A stretch of 64,000 nucleotides of DNA from NCBI RefSeq assembly GCF_002993885.1, contig NZ_PHFW01000004.1, positions 1 to 64,000 of the forward strand, written 5' to 3'. Positions 39,503 to 48,857 of this stretch are shown here, piece after piece. Within the stretch, counting starts at the first letter, position 1. The number at the start of each line of letters is the position of its first letter. The translations under genes and the position numbers were made by a program. Under the pieces are notes generated by a model, which was not told the origin of the DNA, searched no databases, and worked only from the letters and a program-made list of their open reading frames with translations. Source of the stretch: Sphingopyxis lindanitolerans (GTDB lineage Bacteria; Pseudomonadota; Alphaproteobacteria; Sphingomonadales; Sphingomonadaceae).

Positions 39503-39569
39503 TTGCCGGACGTTCTGCCCATCTCGTCCGGCAAAGGGAGCGTGCCGCGCCTGATGGACGCGGCACGCT
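39503..39569. terminator. Twin hairpins between convergent operons
   Basis: Two perfect stems stand side by side. TTGCCGGACG/CGTCCGGCAA (39503-39512 with 39525-39534) is 10 bp. AGCGTGCCGCG/CGCGGCACGCT (39539-39549 with 39559-39569) is 11 bp with a 9-nt loop. They lie in the 230-bp gap between the rightward ALDH and the leftward TonB receptor and can stop transcription from both sides, though neither has a U-tract. Confidence 0.6.
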
Positions 39570-39671
39570 TCCGAATTGGGCCGCTGGCAGGAACCCCGGT
39601 TCGCCGTCCGAACTGGGCGCCTGCCTGCGCAGGAAGGGATAAAAGGTAGAGCAGTCGGATCCGAATCTGCT

Positions 39672-41966
39672 TTAGAATTTCGCGTCGAAGCTGATCCCGT
39701 AGGTGCGCGGGTCGGCGAGATGGGTGTAATCGAACCCGTTGCCGGACAGGTCCAGCGAATAACGCGCATAATATTTGTTGAAGATATTTTTGCCCCACAG
39801 GCTGACGCCGTAGCGATCGTCGGCAAATCGATAGCTGAGCTGGCTGTTGACCAGCGCATATCCCTTCTGCGCGGTGCGTTCCGTGTTGAACAGGTCGAAA
39901 TATTGCTTGGACGTGAAACTGCCGTTCACGCCCCAGCTCAGCTTTCCGCCGCCGGTCTCCACTATATCCCAATCGAAACCCGCCGATGCGCTGAGCTTCG
40001 GCGCGTTGGGCAACTGGTTCCCCCGCAGGGACGTGCCGTTGAGCGATCCTTCCTTGATCTTCGTGTCCAATATGCCGACCCCGACATTGATCCGAAGCGC
40101 CTGGACCGGGCGCACCGTCAGTTCGAATTCCGCGCCCAGGATGCGGGACTTGGGAATATTGATCAGCGTCTGGATATGGGTGACCGAATTGACGCTGATC
40201 GCCTGCTGGTCGCGATAATCATAATAGAATGCCGCCCCGTTGAAGGTCACGGCGCGGTCCAGGAACTGGCTCTTGAAACCCAGTTCATAGGCGTTGACGG
40301 TTTCCGGTTCCGCCACGTTCAATTCGGCCGGGGAAAAATAGGCCTGCGCGTTGAAGGCGTTGGCGCGATAGCCGCGACTGAAGCTGGCGTAGATCAGGTC
40401 GTTGTCGGCGGTCTTGAAATCGACGCCGACCTTGCCGGTGACCGTGCCTTTCTTGAAACGGGCGCTGGTCGACGCATCGAAATCGAACGGATCGTCGCCT
40501 GGGATGGTGTTGACGATGGGAACGCCGTCCGGCCCCTCTATCTGGGCGCGGTAGCCGACGACCTTGCCCCGATCCTGCGTATAGCGGATGCCGCCGCGCA
40601 GGATGAGCCGGTCCGACAGCTTGTAATTCATGTCGGTATAGACGGCGGCGCTTTTCCTGACCTGCTTATAATTGTTGCGGTAGATGCAGGAGACCGCGAA
40701 GCCGCTGTCGACGCAATCTTCCCAGGTGAGCGCGCCGTCTCCGTTCACGTCGATGTCGCTGTAGAATCCCGCCGACGTCTCGTTCCACAATTTCTCGATA
40801 TTATAATAGGCGCCGAAGATGAAGTTGAACGGTCCGTCGAAGTCCGAAGACAGGCGAAGATCCTGCGACAACTGCTTGCCCCGTCCTTTCAGGTCGGCCT
40901 CCAGCACCCGCAGCGGCGTGCCGTCCGCCTCGTCGATGACGCGCAGGCGCCCATAGTCGTAGGACGTCACCGACGTGACGGTCAGTGCGTCCGCGACATG
41001 CCAGTTTCCGGTCAGGGACGCGCCATAGGTGCGGTGGCGATGGCGGCCGATATTGTCCGCCTCCATCTCCCGCCGTCCAAGCCCGGTCCTGAAATAGCTC
41101 GACGCGCCGAACATCTCATAGACCCCGTTCCCTATGCCCAGAGACCCGACCGGCTCGCCCAGGACGCCATATTCGATCGGATTTTGCAGGCTGGTCGTCA
41201 GCCGCAGGATGAAGTCCAGCTTGTCGTTCGGTTCGAACAGCAGGGACGCCCGGATGCCATATTGGCGCACGGCGCTGCCGTCGGGCCTGCCCGGCATCAG
41301 ATTCTTGAACCAGCCGTCGGCGCGGGAGAATGTGAAGGCGATGCGCGCCGCCAGCGTGTCGCCCAGGCCCGCCTGCACCGCTCCGTCGGCGTCGTATCGG
41401 TTGTAATTGCCGTAGCCCAGTTTCAGATAGGCTTCGGAATCATGCCCCGGTCTCTTGCTGATGAAATTGATGGCGCCGCCGGTCGTATTCTTTCCATATA
41501 GGGTTCCCTGCGGTCCCCGCAGCACTTCGACCCGTTCCAGATCGAACATGCCCAGTCCCAGCAGGGGAAAGCTGCCCTTGTAGACTTCGTCGAAATAGGT
41601 CGCGACCGGACCCTGCTGGTTGAAGCTGAAGTCCGACATGGAAACGCCGCGCAGCGAGAAGATCGGCAGCCCGTCCCCGGCGACGGTCGACGCCTGAAGA
41701 TTGGGAACCGACCCGGCGAGATCGCTGACCTGCTGAAGCCGCTGCTGCGACAGCGCCGCGCTGCCCAGCGCCGTCACCGACACGGGCACGTCCTGCAACC
41801 TTTCGGACCGGCGGAGCGCGGTCACGACGATGTCGCTGGTGCTGACCGATCCCGACGCGCTTCTTTCCGCCGCGGCCTGATCCGGACCGCTATCCTGCGC
41901 CAGGGCGGGTTGCGCAAATGCGAAGGCGCAGACGCCACATAATAGCTGATACCCCAATCCGTTCAT
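39672..41966 (-). CDS. TonB-dependent receptor
   Basis: The 764-residue receptor has a signal peptide (LLCGVCAFAFAQPALAQ, cut near residue 24), plug start DIVVTALRRSERLQDVPVS, LRGPQGTLYGKNTTGGAINFI split over the usual plug positions, and a barrel ending YGISFDAKF. Start ATG at 41966 with AAGGAG upstream, preferred to a frame beginning at 42041. It is the last gene of the leftward P450 operon, starting 82 bp after the thiolase gene. It differs from the two other receptors in having Tyr-Gly-Lys in the plug motif. Confidence 0.91.
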   Translation of the reverse strand: MNGLGYQLLCGVCAFAFAQPALAQDSGPDQAAAERSASGSVSTSDIVVTALRRSERLQDVPVSVTALGSAALSQQRLQQVSDLAGSVPNLQASTVAGDGLPIFSLRGVSMSDFSFNQQGPVATYFDEVYKGSFPLLGLGMFDLERVEVLRGPQGTLYGKNTTGGAINFISKRPGHDSEAYLKLGYGNYNRYDADGAVQAGLGDTLAARIAFTFSRADGWFKNLMPGRPDGSAVRQYGIRASLLFEPNDKLDFILRLTTSLQNPIEYGVLGEPVGSLGIGNGVYEMFGASSYFRTGLGRREMEADNIGRHRHRTYGASLTGNWHVADALTVTSVTSYDYGRLRVIDEADGTPLRVLEADLKGRGKQLSQDLRLSSDFDGPFNFIFGAYYNIEKLWNETSAGFYSDIDVNGDGALTWEDCVDSGFAVSCIYRNNYKQVRKSAAVYTDMNYKLSDRLILRGGIRYTQDRGKVVGYRAQIEGPDGVPIVNTIPGDDPFDFDASTSARFKKGTVTGKVGVDFKTADNDLIYASFSRGYRANAFNAQAYFSPAELNVAEPETVNAYELGFKSQFLDRAVTFNGAAFYYDYRDQQAISVNSVTHIQTLINIPKSRILGAEFELTVRPVQALRINVGVGILDTKIKEGSLNGTSLRGNQLPNAPKLSASAGFDWDIVETGGGKLSWGVNGSFTSKQYFDLFNTERTAQKGYALVNSQLSYRFADDRYGVSLWGKNIFNKYYARYSLDLSGNGFDYTHLADPRTYGISFDAKF

Positions 41967-42048
41967 TTTCTCTCTCCTTGATTGGCCATCGAGGAGTTTG
42001 CCTCCTTCTTGGCAGCGCTTTTGATGGATCGAAACCGTCATTGCCTCC

Positions 42049-43218
42049 CTAGGGCGCCTGGTTGGACAGGATCAGGGAGGCCGCCGACCAGAAAAGCCCG
42101 CCGACCCCCTGGACGAAGCTGAGTTTCATGTCGGGCACCTGCACCACGGCTTCGCCGCGCAACTGGCGCACGGCTTCCTGGATGGCGTACATCCCGTACA
42201 TGCCGGAATGGGTGTAGGACATACCGCCGCCATTTGTGTTGATCGGCAGGCGGCCGCCCGGCCGCGTGTGCCCTTCGGCATGGAAGGCGCCGGATTCGCC
42301 GAAACCGACGAAGCCCGTATCCTCCAGCATGTAGAGCGGCAGGTGCGCGAACGCGTCGTAGAACATGGCATGGTCGATGTCGGCATGGGTGACGCCGGCC
42401 GTTTCGAACGCCTCCGCGCTGGCCCTGCGGAAGGAGCCGAAGGAGGTGAGGTCGTCCATCTGCGACACCAGCACGCTCTCGCAGGATTCCCCGGACCCCA
42501 TCAGATAGACGGCGCGCTTCGCGCTCGGCAGGTCGCGCGCCCGCTCCGCGCTGACGAGGACGAGCGCACCGCCGCCGTCGGTCACGACGCAGCACATGTC
42601 GCGGGTGAAGGGATAGGCCACGCGCGGTCCTGCCAGAACATCCTCGACCGTCACCGGCGTCCGGCGCTGGGCGCGTTCGTTGGGGATCGCCCATTCGCGC
42701 TGCGCCACCACCACTTCGGCCAGGTCGCGCTGCCCCATGCCCCGCGCCTCCAGGAAGGCCAGCGCGGGCAGGGTGAACAGGGAATAGGGGGCGATGGCGC
42801 CATAGGGCTGCTCGAACTGCCCGTCCGGCCCCCTGGGGTTCATCGAATAGTTGGGCATGCCCACCCACGACCGGCCGGATTCGCCATGGGTGATCAGCAC
42901 GACGCTCGCCTGACCCGTGGCGATCGCGGCGGCGGCGTGGCGGACATGGGCCATGAAGCTGCATCCGCCGATGGTCGTGCCGTCCATCCAGCGCGGGCGG
43001 ATGCCCAGCATGGCGGCGACTTCGATGACCTGCGTCTCCGCCGTGGCGATGCCGTCCACGTCGGCGGGCGTCAGCCCGGCATCCTTCAGCGCCCGCCGGG
43101 CGGCGTCGGCATGCAACTGGATCATCGACATATCGGGAACGACGCCGACGCGTTCCGTCTCCGACGCGCCGACGATGGCGATATTGCCGCCATTGGGGGA
43201 AGATAGGGGCATGCTCAT
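42049..43218 (-). CDS. Thiolase-like protein (SCP-x/Ltp type)
   Basis: The 389-residue thiolase-fold protein belongs to the SCP2-thiolase/lipid-transfer group, not the classical one. There is a cysteine in TIGGCSFMAH (Cys86) at the nucleophile position, THGESGRSWVG, and the C-terminal NTNGGGMSYTHSGMYGM block. Such proteins pair with a DUF35 partner and cleave, by thiolysis or retro-aldol, CoA esters of steroid or alkyl side chains. Its start overlaps the DUF35 stop by four bases. This partner arrangement supports a joint complex. Confidence 0.88.
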   Translation of the reverse strand: MSMPLSSPNGGNIAIVGASETERVGVVPDMSMIQLHADAARRALKDAGLTPADVDGIATAETQVIEVAAMLGIRPRWMDGTTIGGCSFMAHVRHAAAAIATGQASVVLITHGESGRSWVGMPNYSMNPRGPDGQFEQPYGAIAPYSLFTLPALAFLEARGMGQRDLAEVVVAQREWAIPNERAQRRTPVTVEDVLAGPRVAYPFTRDMCCVVTDGGGALVLVSAERARDLPSAKRAVYLMGSGESCESVLVSQMDDLTSFGSFRRASAEAFETAGVTHADIDHAMFYDAFAHLPLYMLEDTGFVGFGESGAFHAEGHTRPGGRLPINTNGGGMSYTHSGMYGMYAIQEAVRQLRGEAVVQVPDMKLSFVQGVGGLFWSAASLILSNQAP

Positions 43219-43625
43219 ATCCTGACGGGCTTGAAGACGGGCAGGAACTGGTCGCCGCGCGGTTCGAACGCGACCTGCAATTCCATCCCCAGCGGCAGAT
43301 TGTCCGGTTCCGGTTCGACCCCGACGATATTGGTGCAGAGGCGCGGGCCTTCCTCCAGCGTCACCAGCGCGATGATCTGCGGGTCCTTGCTCTCGAATTC
43401 CGGCGAAGGGCGATAGTTGATGATGTAGGAGGCCAGCCGCGCCCGCCCCGACACCGGCTTCCATTCGACCTCGTCCGAATTGCATTTCGGGCAGAAGGGA
43501 CGCGGATAGAAATAGAAGCTTTCGCAACGGACGCAGCGCTGGATGCGCAACTCTCCTTCGGCCGCGCCCTGCCAGAAGGGCGCGGTTTCCGGGGTAGGTT
43601 CGGGAATGGGCCCGATCGACATCAT
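43215..43625 (-). CDS. DUF35 OB-fold/zinc-ribbon protein
   Basis: A 136-residue protein with an N-terminal rubredoxin-like zinc ribbon, CVRC (near residue 31) and CPKC (near residue 45), then an OB fold beginning GRARLASYIINYR. These proteins are obligate partners of SCP-x-type thiolases and of Ltp2 aldolase. The ATG at 43625 has GGAG five bases upstream and its stop overlaps the thiolase start. Together they make the carbon-carbon cleavage step of this operon. Confidence 0.9.
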   Translation of the reverse strand: MMSIGPIPEPTPETAPFWQGAAEGELRIQRCVRCESFYFYPRPFCPKCNSDEVEWKPVSGRARLASYIINYRPSPEFESKDPQIIALVTLEEGPRLCTNIVGVEPEPDNLPLGMELQVAFEPRGDQFLPVFKPVRI

Positions 43626-43650
43626 GAATCTCCGTCAGTCATGGCCCGGT

Positions 43651-44565
43651 TCACATCTGCGAATCGAAATAGATGCTGGGCGCCAGCCCGTCCGCGAGCG
43701 GGCGGAACTCCCTTTCCACCGTGGCGGCGAAGGTCGCTGCATCCAGATCGGCCATGCCGTTCAGGGTCTTGATCATCTCCGGCACATTGTAGAGCATCAG
43801 CTCGCCCCCCGCCGCGCCGATGGTCCGCCCGGACATCCAGCCCGATTGCTTCGAACCCAGGAACACCGCGATGGGCGCGACGCGGTCGGGCGTATAGGGG
43901 TCGTCCGCCCGCGCCGGGCCGTCCACATTCTTGTCTTCGGGCGCGGTTTCGGTGAGCCGCGTCGTCGCGCCCGGCGCGATGGCGTTGACCGTGACGCCGT
44001 AACGGGCAAGGCCGTTCGCCAGCGACATGGTCAGGCCGACGACGCCCATCTTGGCGGCGGCGTAATTGGGCTGGCCGGGCGACCCGTGCAGGCCCGAAGC
44101 GGAGGTGAAGTTGACGATCCGGAAATCGCCCTGCGGATTGCGCAGCGAACGCCAATAGGCGGCGGCGGGCTTGATGGTCGAATAATGCCCCTTCAGGTGG
44201 ACGCGGATGACCGCATCCCAATCCTTCTCGTCCAGGTTGAAGATCATCCGGTCGCGCAATATGCCCGCCACATTGACGACGATGTCCAGCCCGCCGAACT
44301 TCTCTATGGCCAGGCCGACCAGCCGTTCGCCGGTCGCGACGTCGGCGATGTCGCCGCCGTCGGCAATGGCCTGCCCCCCGGCGGCGATGATGTCGCTGGC
44401 GACGGCGGCGGCCGGTCCCAGGTCGCTGCCTTCGCCCGTCGTGTCGCCGCCCAGGTCGTTGATGACGACCTTCGCGCCCTCCGCCGCGTAGCGCCGCGCT
44501 ATCGCCGCCCCGATGCCGCGCCCGGCCCCGGTGATGATGGCGACCCGTCCTTCCAATGCACCCAT
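43651..44565 (-). CDS. SDR, peroxisomal-MFE-like 3-hydroxyacyl-CoA dehydrogenase
   Basis: The 304-residue SDR has TGAGRGIGAAIARRYAAEGAKVVINDLGG at the N-terminus (motif seen in two parts: TGAGRGIGAA and VVINDLGG), NVAGILRDRM, Ser in NFTSASG and Tyr-x-x-x-Lys in YAAAK. The INDLGG and AGILRDRMI signatures are those of the dehydrogenase domain of multifunctional enzyme type 2 and steroid side-chain 3-hydroxyacyl-CoA dehydrogenases. After MaoC hydration it would oxidise the 3-hydroxyacyl-CoA to the 3-oxo form for the thiolase. Confidence 0.88.
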   Translation of the reverse strand: MGALEGRVAIITGAGRGIGAAIARRYAAEGAKVVINDLGGDTTGEGSDLGPAAAVASDIIAAGGQAIADGGDIADVATGERLVGLAIEKFGGLDIVVNVAGILRDRMIFNLDEKDWDAVIRVHLKGHYSTIKPAAAYWRSLRNPQGDFRIVNFTSASGLHGSPGQPNYAAAKMGVVGLTMSLANGLARYGVTVNAIAPGATTRLTETAPEDKNVDGPARADDPYTPDRVAPIAVFLGSKQSGWMSGRTIGAAGGELMLYNVPEMIKTLNGMADLDAATFAATVEREFRPLADGLAPSIYFDSQM

Positions 44566-44611
44566 GACATATCCTCGACTTGTTGCTTGTGGTTTCGTTG
44601 TTCCGCTTTCC

Positions 44612-46033
44612 TCAGGCCGCCGCCCGCCTGGGGGGCGCGTAGAGAAGCTGGATGTCGGTGAAGCCGTGCAGGCCCCATGGTCCGTTTTCGACGCCGATGC
44701 CGCTCGACTTCAGCCCGCCGAAGGGCAGATGGGGTTGCAGGCCCATGGCATGGCCGTTGACCTGCACCTGCCCCGCCTCGATCCCCAGCCCGACATTGGC
44801 GGCGCGGATCGGGTCGGACGACCAGACCGACGCGGTCAGGCCGAACGGACCCGCATTGGCGCGGGCGACCGCATCGTCGACATCGCTGTAGGACAGGATC
44901 GGCAGCGCCGGGCCGAACTGCTCCTCGCTCACGATCCGCGCCCTTTCGTCCAGATCGGCGAGGATGGTCGGCTGGAAGAAGAAGCCGGGCCGGTCCATCG
45001 GCGCGCCGCCCGCCGCCACCCGCGCTCCCATGCCGATGGCTTCCGCGACCAGTTCCTTCACGCGCTCGAACTGCGGCCGGTTGCAGAGCGGCCCCAGCAG
45101 CGCGCCTTCCTCGTTCCAGGCGCCGACCGCCACGGAACGGGCGCGCTCCGCCAGCGCCTCGACCAGTTCGTCATGGCGGCTTTCATGGACATAGATGCGC
45201 TTGATCGCGACGCAGACCTGCCCATTATTGGCGAAGGCGCCCCAGAACAGCTCGTCCGCGATGGCGGATATGTCGGCATCGTCCAATATCACCGCCGGAT
45301 CGTTGCCGCCCAGTTCCAGCGTCACCCGCTTCAGGTCGTTGGCCCCCGACGCCATCACCTTCCTGCCGGTCGCGGTCGACCCGGTGAAGGTCAGCTTGCG
45401 CGGTATGGCATGGGCGGTCATCGCCGCGCCCAGCGGGTCCGGGCCGGAAATGACGTTCAGCACGCCGGGCGGCAGGACCGATTGCAGCGCCTGCCCGACC
45501 GCCAGCGTCGAAAGCGGCGTATAGGGCGATGGCTTCAGCACCAGCGTGTTCCCGGCGCGCAGGGCGGGCGCGATCTTCCAGAAGGCGAGGGCGATGGGAT
45601 AATTCCACGGCGTAATGCCCGCCACCACGCCCAGCGGCCTGCGGACGATTTCCGCATAGGCCGCCGCATCGTCCTGCACCACCTCCCGCGGCAGTTCGAG
45701 ATCGGCATAATAGCGGAGCCATTCCGCCGACGCCTCAAACTCTATGCCGGTGTCCGCCAGCGGCTTGCCCTGTTCCTGGGCCAGTGTCGGTCCCAGATCG
45801 GCGGCCATCTCCATCACCAGCCCGGCGGCCTCCTTCAGCGCCCTGCGGCGCAACCCCTCGTCGCGGCTCCACGAAGCGAAGGCGTCCTGCGCGGTCGCCA
45901 TCGCCTCCTCCAACTGTTCGGGGCTGGCGGCAGGGGCCTCGGCAAAGGCTTCGCCCGTCGATGGATCGATCACCGGGAAGGTGGCCCCTGTCCCGACGGA
46001 TCGACCGTTGATGGTCATTGCGATGGCGTTCAC
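44612..46033 (-). CDS. Aldehyde dehydrogenase
   Basis: The 473-residue NAD(P)-dependent enzyme has ITPWNYPIAL near residue 145, LTFTGSTATG, ELGGNDPAVI with the general-base Glu, and Cys in NNGQVCVAIKR near residue 280. It is shorter at the N-terminus than the enzyme at 37942 and clearly of another subfamily. GTG start at 46033; ATG at 46018 is possible. In the operon it would oxidise the aldehyde from the P450/ADH steps to the acid that receives CoA from the next gene product. Confidence 0.9.
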   Translation of the reverse strand: MNAIAMTINGRSVGTGATFPVIDPSTGEAFAEAPAASPEQLEEAMATAQDAFASWSRDEGLRRRALKEAAGLVMEMAADLGPTLAQEQGKPLADTGIEFEASAEWLRYYADLELPREVVQDDAAAYAEIVRRPLGVVAGITPWNYPIALAFWKIAPALRAGNTLVLKPSPYTPLSTLAVGQALQSVLPPGVLNVISGPDPLGAAMTAHAIPRKLTFTGSTATGRKVMASGANDLKRVTLELGGNDPAVILDDADISAIADELFWGAFANNGQVCVAIKRIYVHESRHDELVEALAERARSVAVGAWNEEGALLGPLCNRPQFERVKELVAEAIGMGARVAAGGAPMDRPGFFFQPTILADLDERARIVSEEQFGPALPILSYSDVDDAVARANAGPFGLTASVWSSDPIRAANVGLGIEAGQVQVNGHAMGLQPHLPFGGLKSSGIGVENGPWGLHGFTDIQLLYAPPRRAAA

Positions 46034-46067
46034 GGCTGTTTTTTTCCTTATGCTTGCGATCCGGGGC

Positions 46068-48374
46068 TCAACGATAGGCGTGCGGCAATATCTGCGGCAT
46101 GGGTCCGCCGACCGCGACGGCGCGGCGTTCGATCAACTGGTCGATGGTCGCAGGATCGATCCCCGCATCCTCCAATATCCGGACGCTGTGCTCGCCGATC
46201 CCCGGCGGCTTCAGCACGCCGCGCCATTCGGTCCTGCTGAAGGATGCGATGCGGCCCGGCGTGGCGATGAAGCCGCCATTGTCGGAAGGATAGACATGGG
46301 CGAAGCCAGCCTCGCACAGCCGGGGATCGCGCAGCACCTCCGTCACCTTCCTGACGGATGCCGACGGCACGCCCGCCCGGTTGAGGCGGCGCGTCGCCTC
46401 CTCGCGGCTGAGATCGATGATGGCGGCCCCGATGGCGGCAATGGCCCCATCCTTGTCCGCCAGCTTTTCCTCAGGAATTTCCAGGGCGCTGGCGATCTTC
46501 GCCGGGGCGTCGGGCGCGGCGATCCGGACCCAGCCGTCCGCCGCCCGATACATGCGGTCGAACGCGCCGTCCCCCTGGAAGTCGACGCCGCCGACGATGG
46601 CGGGCGGGCGGCCTTCGAACCGGATGATCTCCGCCGACTGGAGGTAGGTTGCGGTGCCCAGCAGCGTGTCCCATGTCCGCTGGCCTTCCCCGGTGCGCAG
46701 CCGGTGGAACAGGGCAAGCGCGATGGTGAGCGAGGACATGGAGGCCGTGCTGATGTCGCAGACGGATATGGTGTTGACGATGGGTTCGCCGTCGCCGCCC
46801 TCCGCCGCCATCATCCCGGCCATGCCCTGCAACACCATGTCCACGCCGCCGCGCCCGCCCAGCGGGCCGGTCTGGCCGAAGGCGGAAAGCGACATGGTGA
46901 CGATGCCGGGGTTGATCGCCTTAAGGGAATCATAGTCGATGCCCAGGCTTTTCGTCACGCCGGGCCTCAGGCCGTCGATGAAGACGTCCGCGCCCTCGAT
47001 GATCTTGTGGAAGGCCCGGATGCTGTCGGGATGTTTCAGGTCGATGGCGATGCTGCGCATGCCCCGGTTCGCGCCATAGGCGGGCTTGCGGAAGGGGTCG
47101 CCCTCTCGCGGTTCCACCTTGATCACGTCCGCGCCCAGCGCCGAAAGCAGGCATCCGGCATAGGGGCTGGCGAGGAACGGCCCGCTGTTGACGACCCTGA
47201 TGCCCGACAGCGGGCCGGATCGCACGAGCGGGCGCGCATCGGCGGCCGGACGGGGCTGCGCGGGCCATGGCGCGACCTTGCCGCTATGCTCGCCAAGGGC
47301 AGGGGCGGGGCCGCGAACGGCGCCCGGCGTCGCGGTCAGGTTGATCGGGACGCCCGGCATGACGACAGGACCACGGTCGGGATCGTCAACCTCCACCCGC
47401 ATGCCCATGGCGGCGACCTGGGGATGGTCCAGCCACCCCTCGCGCCCGTCGATCGGTCCGGAGGGGATGCCGACGGCGTCGAGGCGGTCCAGCCAATATT
47501 GGCGGGGCTGCTTCAGCACCGCTTCCTCGACCGCCTTCTGCACCCAGCCGATATTCTCCGGCGCGACCATGTTCGCCAGGCTGCCGCCCAGCCGCTCATC
47601 CTCGACAATCGAACCTAGCCCGATCACCTCCATGAACATCGCCTCGAACCGGGGACCGAGCGCGCCGCTGGTGAACCATTTGCCGTCGCCCGCGATCATC
47701 CGGGAATAGGTCGGATGGCGGCCCGCGCCCCCCACGGCGGTGCTGGGGTCCGGCGCGTTGGGATCGACCACCAGCGATATCATGGTAAGCTGCTGAAGCG
47801 CGTTGATGCCGGACACGGTGACGCGCTGCCCGAAACCCGAACCCTCGCGCTCGATCAAGGCCGCCACCGCGCAGACCGACGCCCACAGGCCATGCGCATA
47901 GAGCAAAGTCTGATAGACGGACTCGACCGGCTCCCCCGATACGGAGGACTGGCGGGCGAACTGGCCGCCATAGGCCCCCAGCAGCGCGGCGGATTCGACC
48001 CCGCCCGCCCAGGGGACATGGCCGGGCAGATAGACGGGCATCTCCAGCAGGATCAGCCGGGGATGGCTGGCCAGCAGTTCGTCGCCGTCCAGCCCGAAGG
48101 CCGCCAGTTCCTCGCCGTCCCTGGTGATCAGCATGTCGGCCCCGCCGATCCGGTTCCGCAGCCGTGCGCGCCCCTCGGCCGATCCGGGATCGATCACCAC
48201 GCTGCGCTTGCCGCGATTCCACATCGGAAAGCCGGGACGGCCGCGTTCCGGGTCGCCGTCCGGCGTCTCGACCTTCACCACGTCGGCGCCGAAGTCGGCG
48301 CAGAACATGCCGACTATGGGGCCGGCGACGCCGGTCGCGAGTTCGATCACCCGAATATCGCCAAGAGCATCCAT
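46068..48374 (-). CDS. Tandem CaiB/BaiF (type III) CoA-transferase fusion
   Basis: The 768-residue protein is two CaiB domains in one chain, each about 380 residues. Domain 1 begins LGDIRVIELATGVAGP, domain 2 begins LSGIRVVNSGPFLASP near residue 390. Both hold the GADVVKVE/GADVIKVE strand. In domain 2 the catalytic aspartate sits in VCDISTAS. In domain 1 the aligned place reads about QTLLYAHG and shows no aspartate, so this half may be structural. Single-domain members have about 400 residues. The enzyme would load CoA on the acid made by the aldehyde dehydrogenase without using ATP. Confidence 0.9.
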   Translation of the reverse strand: MDALGDIRVIELATGVAGPIVGMFCADFGADVVKVETPDGDPERGRPGFPMWNRGKRSVVIDPGSAEGRARLRNRIGGADMLITRDGEELAAFGLDGDELLASHPRLILLEMPVYLPGHVPWAGGVESAALLGAYGGQFARQSSVSGEPVESVYQTLLYAHGLWASVCAVAALIEREGSGFGQRVTVSGINALQQLTMISLVVDPNAPDPSTAVGGAGRHPTYSRMIAGDGKWFTSGALGPRFEAMFMEVIGLGSIVEDERLGGSLANMVAPENIGWVQKAVEEAVLKQPRQYWLDRLDAVGIPSGPIDGREGWLDHPQVAAMGMRVEVDDPDRGPVVMPGVPINLTATPGAVRGPAPALGEHSGKVAPWPAQPRPAADARPLVRSGPLSGIRVVNSGPFLASPYAGCLLSALGADVIKVEPREGDPFRKPAYGANRGMRSIAIDLKHPDSIRAFHKIIEGADVFIDGLRPGVTKSLGIDYDSLKAINPGIVTMSLSAFGQTGPLGGRGGVDMVLQGMAGMMAAEGGDGEPIVNTISVCDISTASMSSLTIALALFHRLRTGEGQRTWDTLLGTATYLQSAEIIRFEGRPPAIVGGVDFQGDGAFDRMYRAADGWVRIAAPDAPAKIASALEIPEEKLADKDGAIAAIGAAIIDLSREEATRRLNRAGVPSASVRKVTEVLRDPRLCEAGFAHVYPSDNGGFIATPGRIASFSRTEWRGVLKPPGIGEHSVRILEDAGIDPATIDQLIERRAVAVGGPMPQILPHAYR

Positions 48375-48418
48375 TGGTCGTCAAAGCTCCCGAAAAATTA
48401 TCGTTCTTGCGGCCATGG

Positions 48419-48847
48419 TCAGGCGCGGGACGGAACCGCCACGATGGCGCGCCCCGGCGAAGTGCCCTTGCCGTCCTGATTTTCCACGTCGATCTGAAGG
48501 TGGATGAGGGCCGCGCCGTCATCCGCGACGGACTTTTCCACGACCACCGCCCTGGTCGACAATATGTCGTTCTTCTGGTTGATGGCGCGGAACTGCATGG
48601 CCAGTTCCCTGATCTCGCTCTCGTCGCCCGCCCAGTCGCGCAGGGCGTTCAGCATATAGGCCCAGCGCAGATTGCCCATGCCGAACGCGCCCGGCTGTCC
48701 CGCCGCCTGTCCCGCCTCATCGTCCATATGGACATAGACGAACTCCTCGTTCACCGCGGCGAAGCGGCTCCATTCCATCATGGTCGTCTTGCGGGTGAAG
48801 GCCGGAATCTGGTCGCCCACGGCGATGTCTTCGAAGAAAATGGACAA
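48419..48847 (-). CDS. MaoC-like hot-dog protein
   Basis: A 142-residue hot-dog-fold protein. The hydratase-2 motif (D-x-N-P-x-H) appears in changed form as NEEFVYVHMDDEAG near residue 33: the His and following Asp are kept, the usual N-P is not. It lies 10 bp from the next MaoC-like gene, suggesting a heteromeric hydratase as known for steroid side-chain enzymes such as ChsH1/ChsH2. It would hydrate an enoyl-CoA; catalytic competence is uncertain. Confidence 0.8.
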   Translation of the reverse strand: MSIFFEDIAVGDQIPAFTRKTTMMEWSRFAAVNEEFVYVHMDDEAGQAAGQPGAFGMGNLRWAYMLNALRDWAGDESEIRELAMQFRAINQKNDILSTRAVVVEKSVADDGAALIHLQIDVENQDGKGTSPGRAIVAVPSRA

Positions 48848-48857
48848 GGCGAAGCTC

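Noticed and set aside
39576..41501. Long open frame of 641 codons antisense to the TonB receptor gene
   Set aside because: It mirrors the receptor codons. High GC in third positions keeps the opposite strand open. No domain, signal or ribosome site is present.
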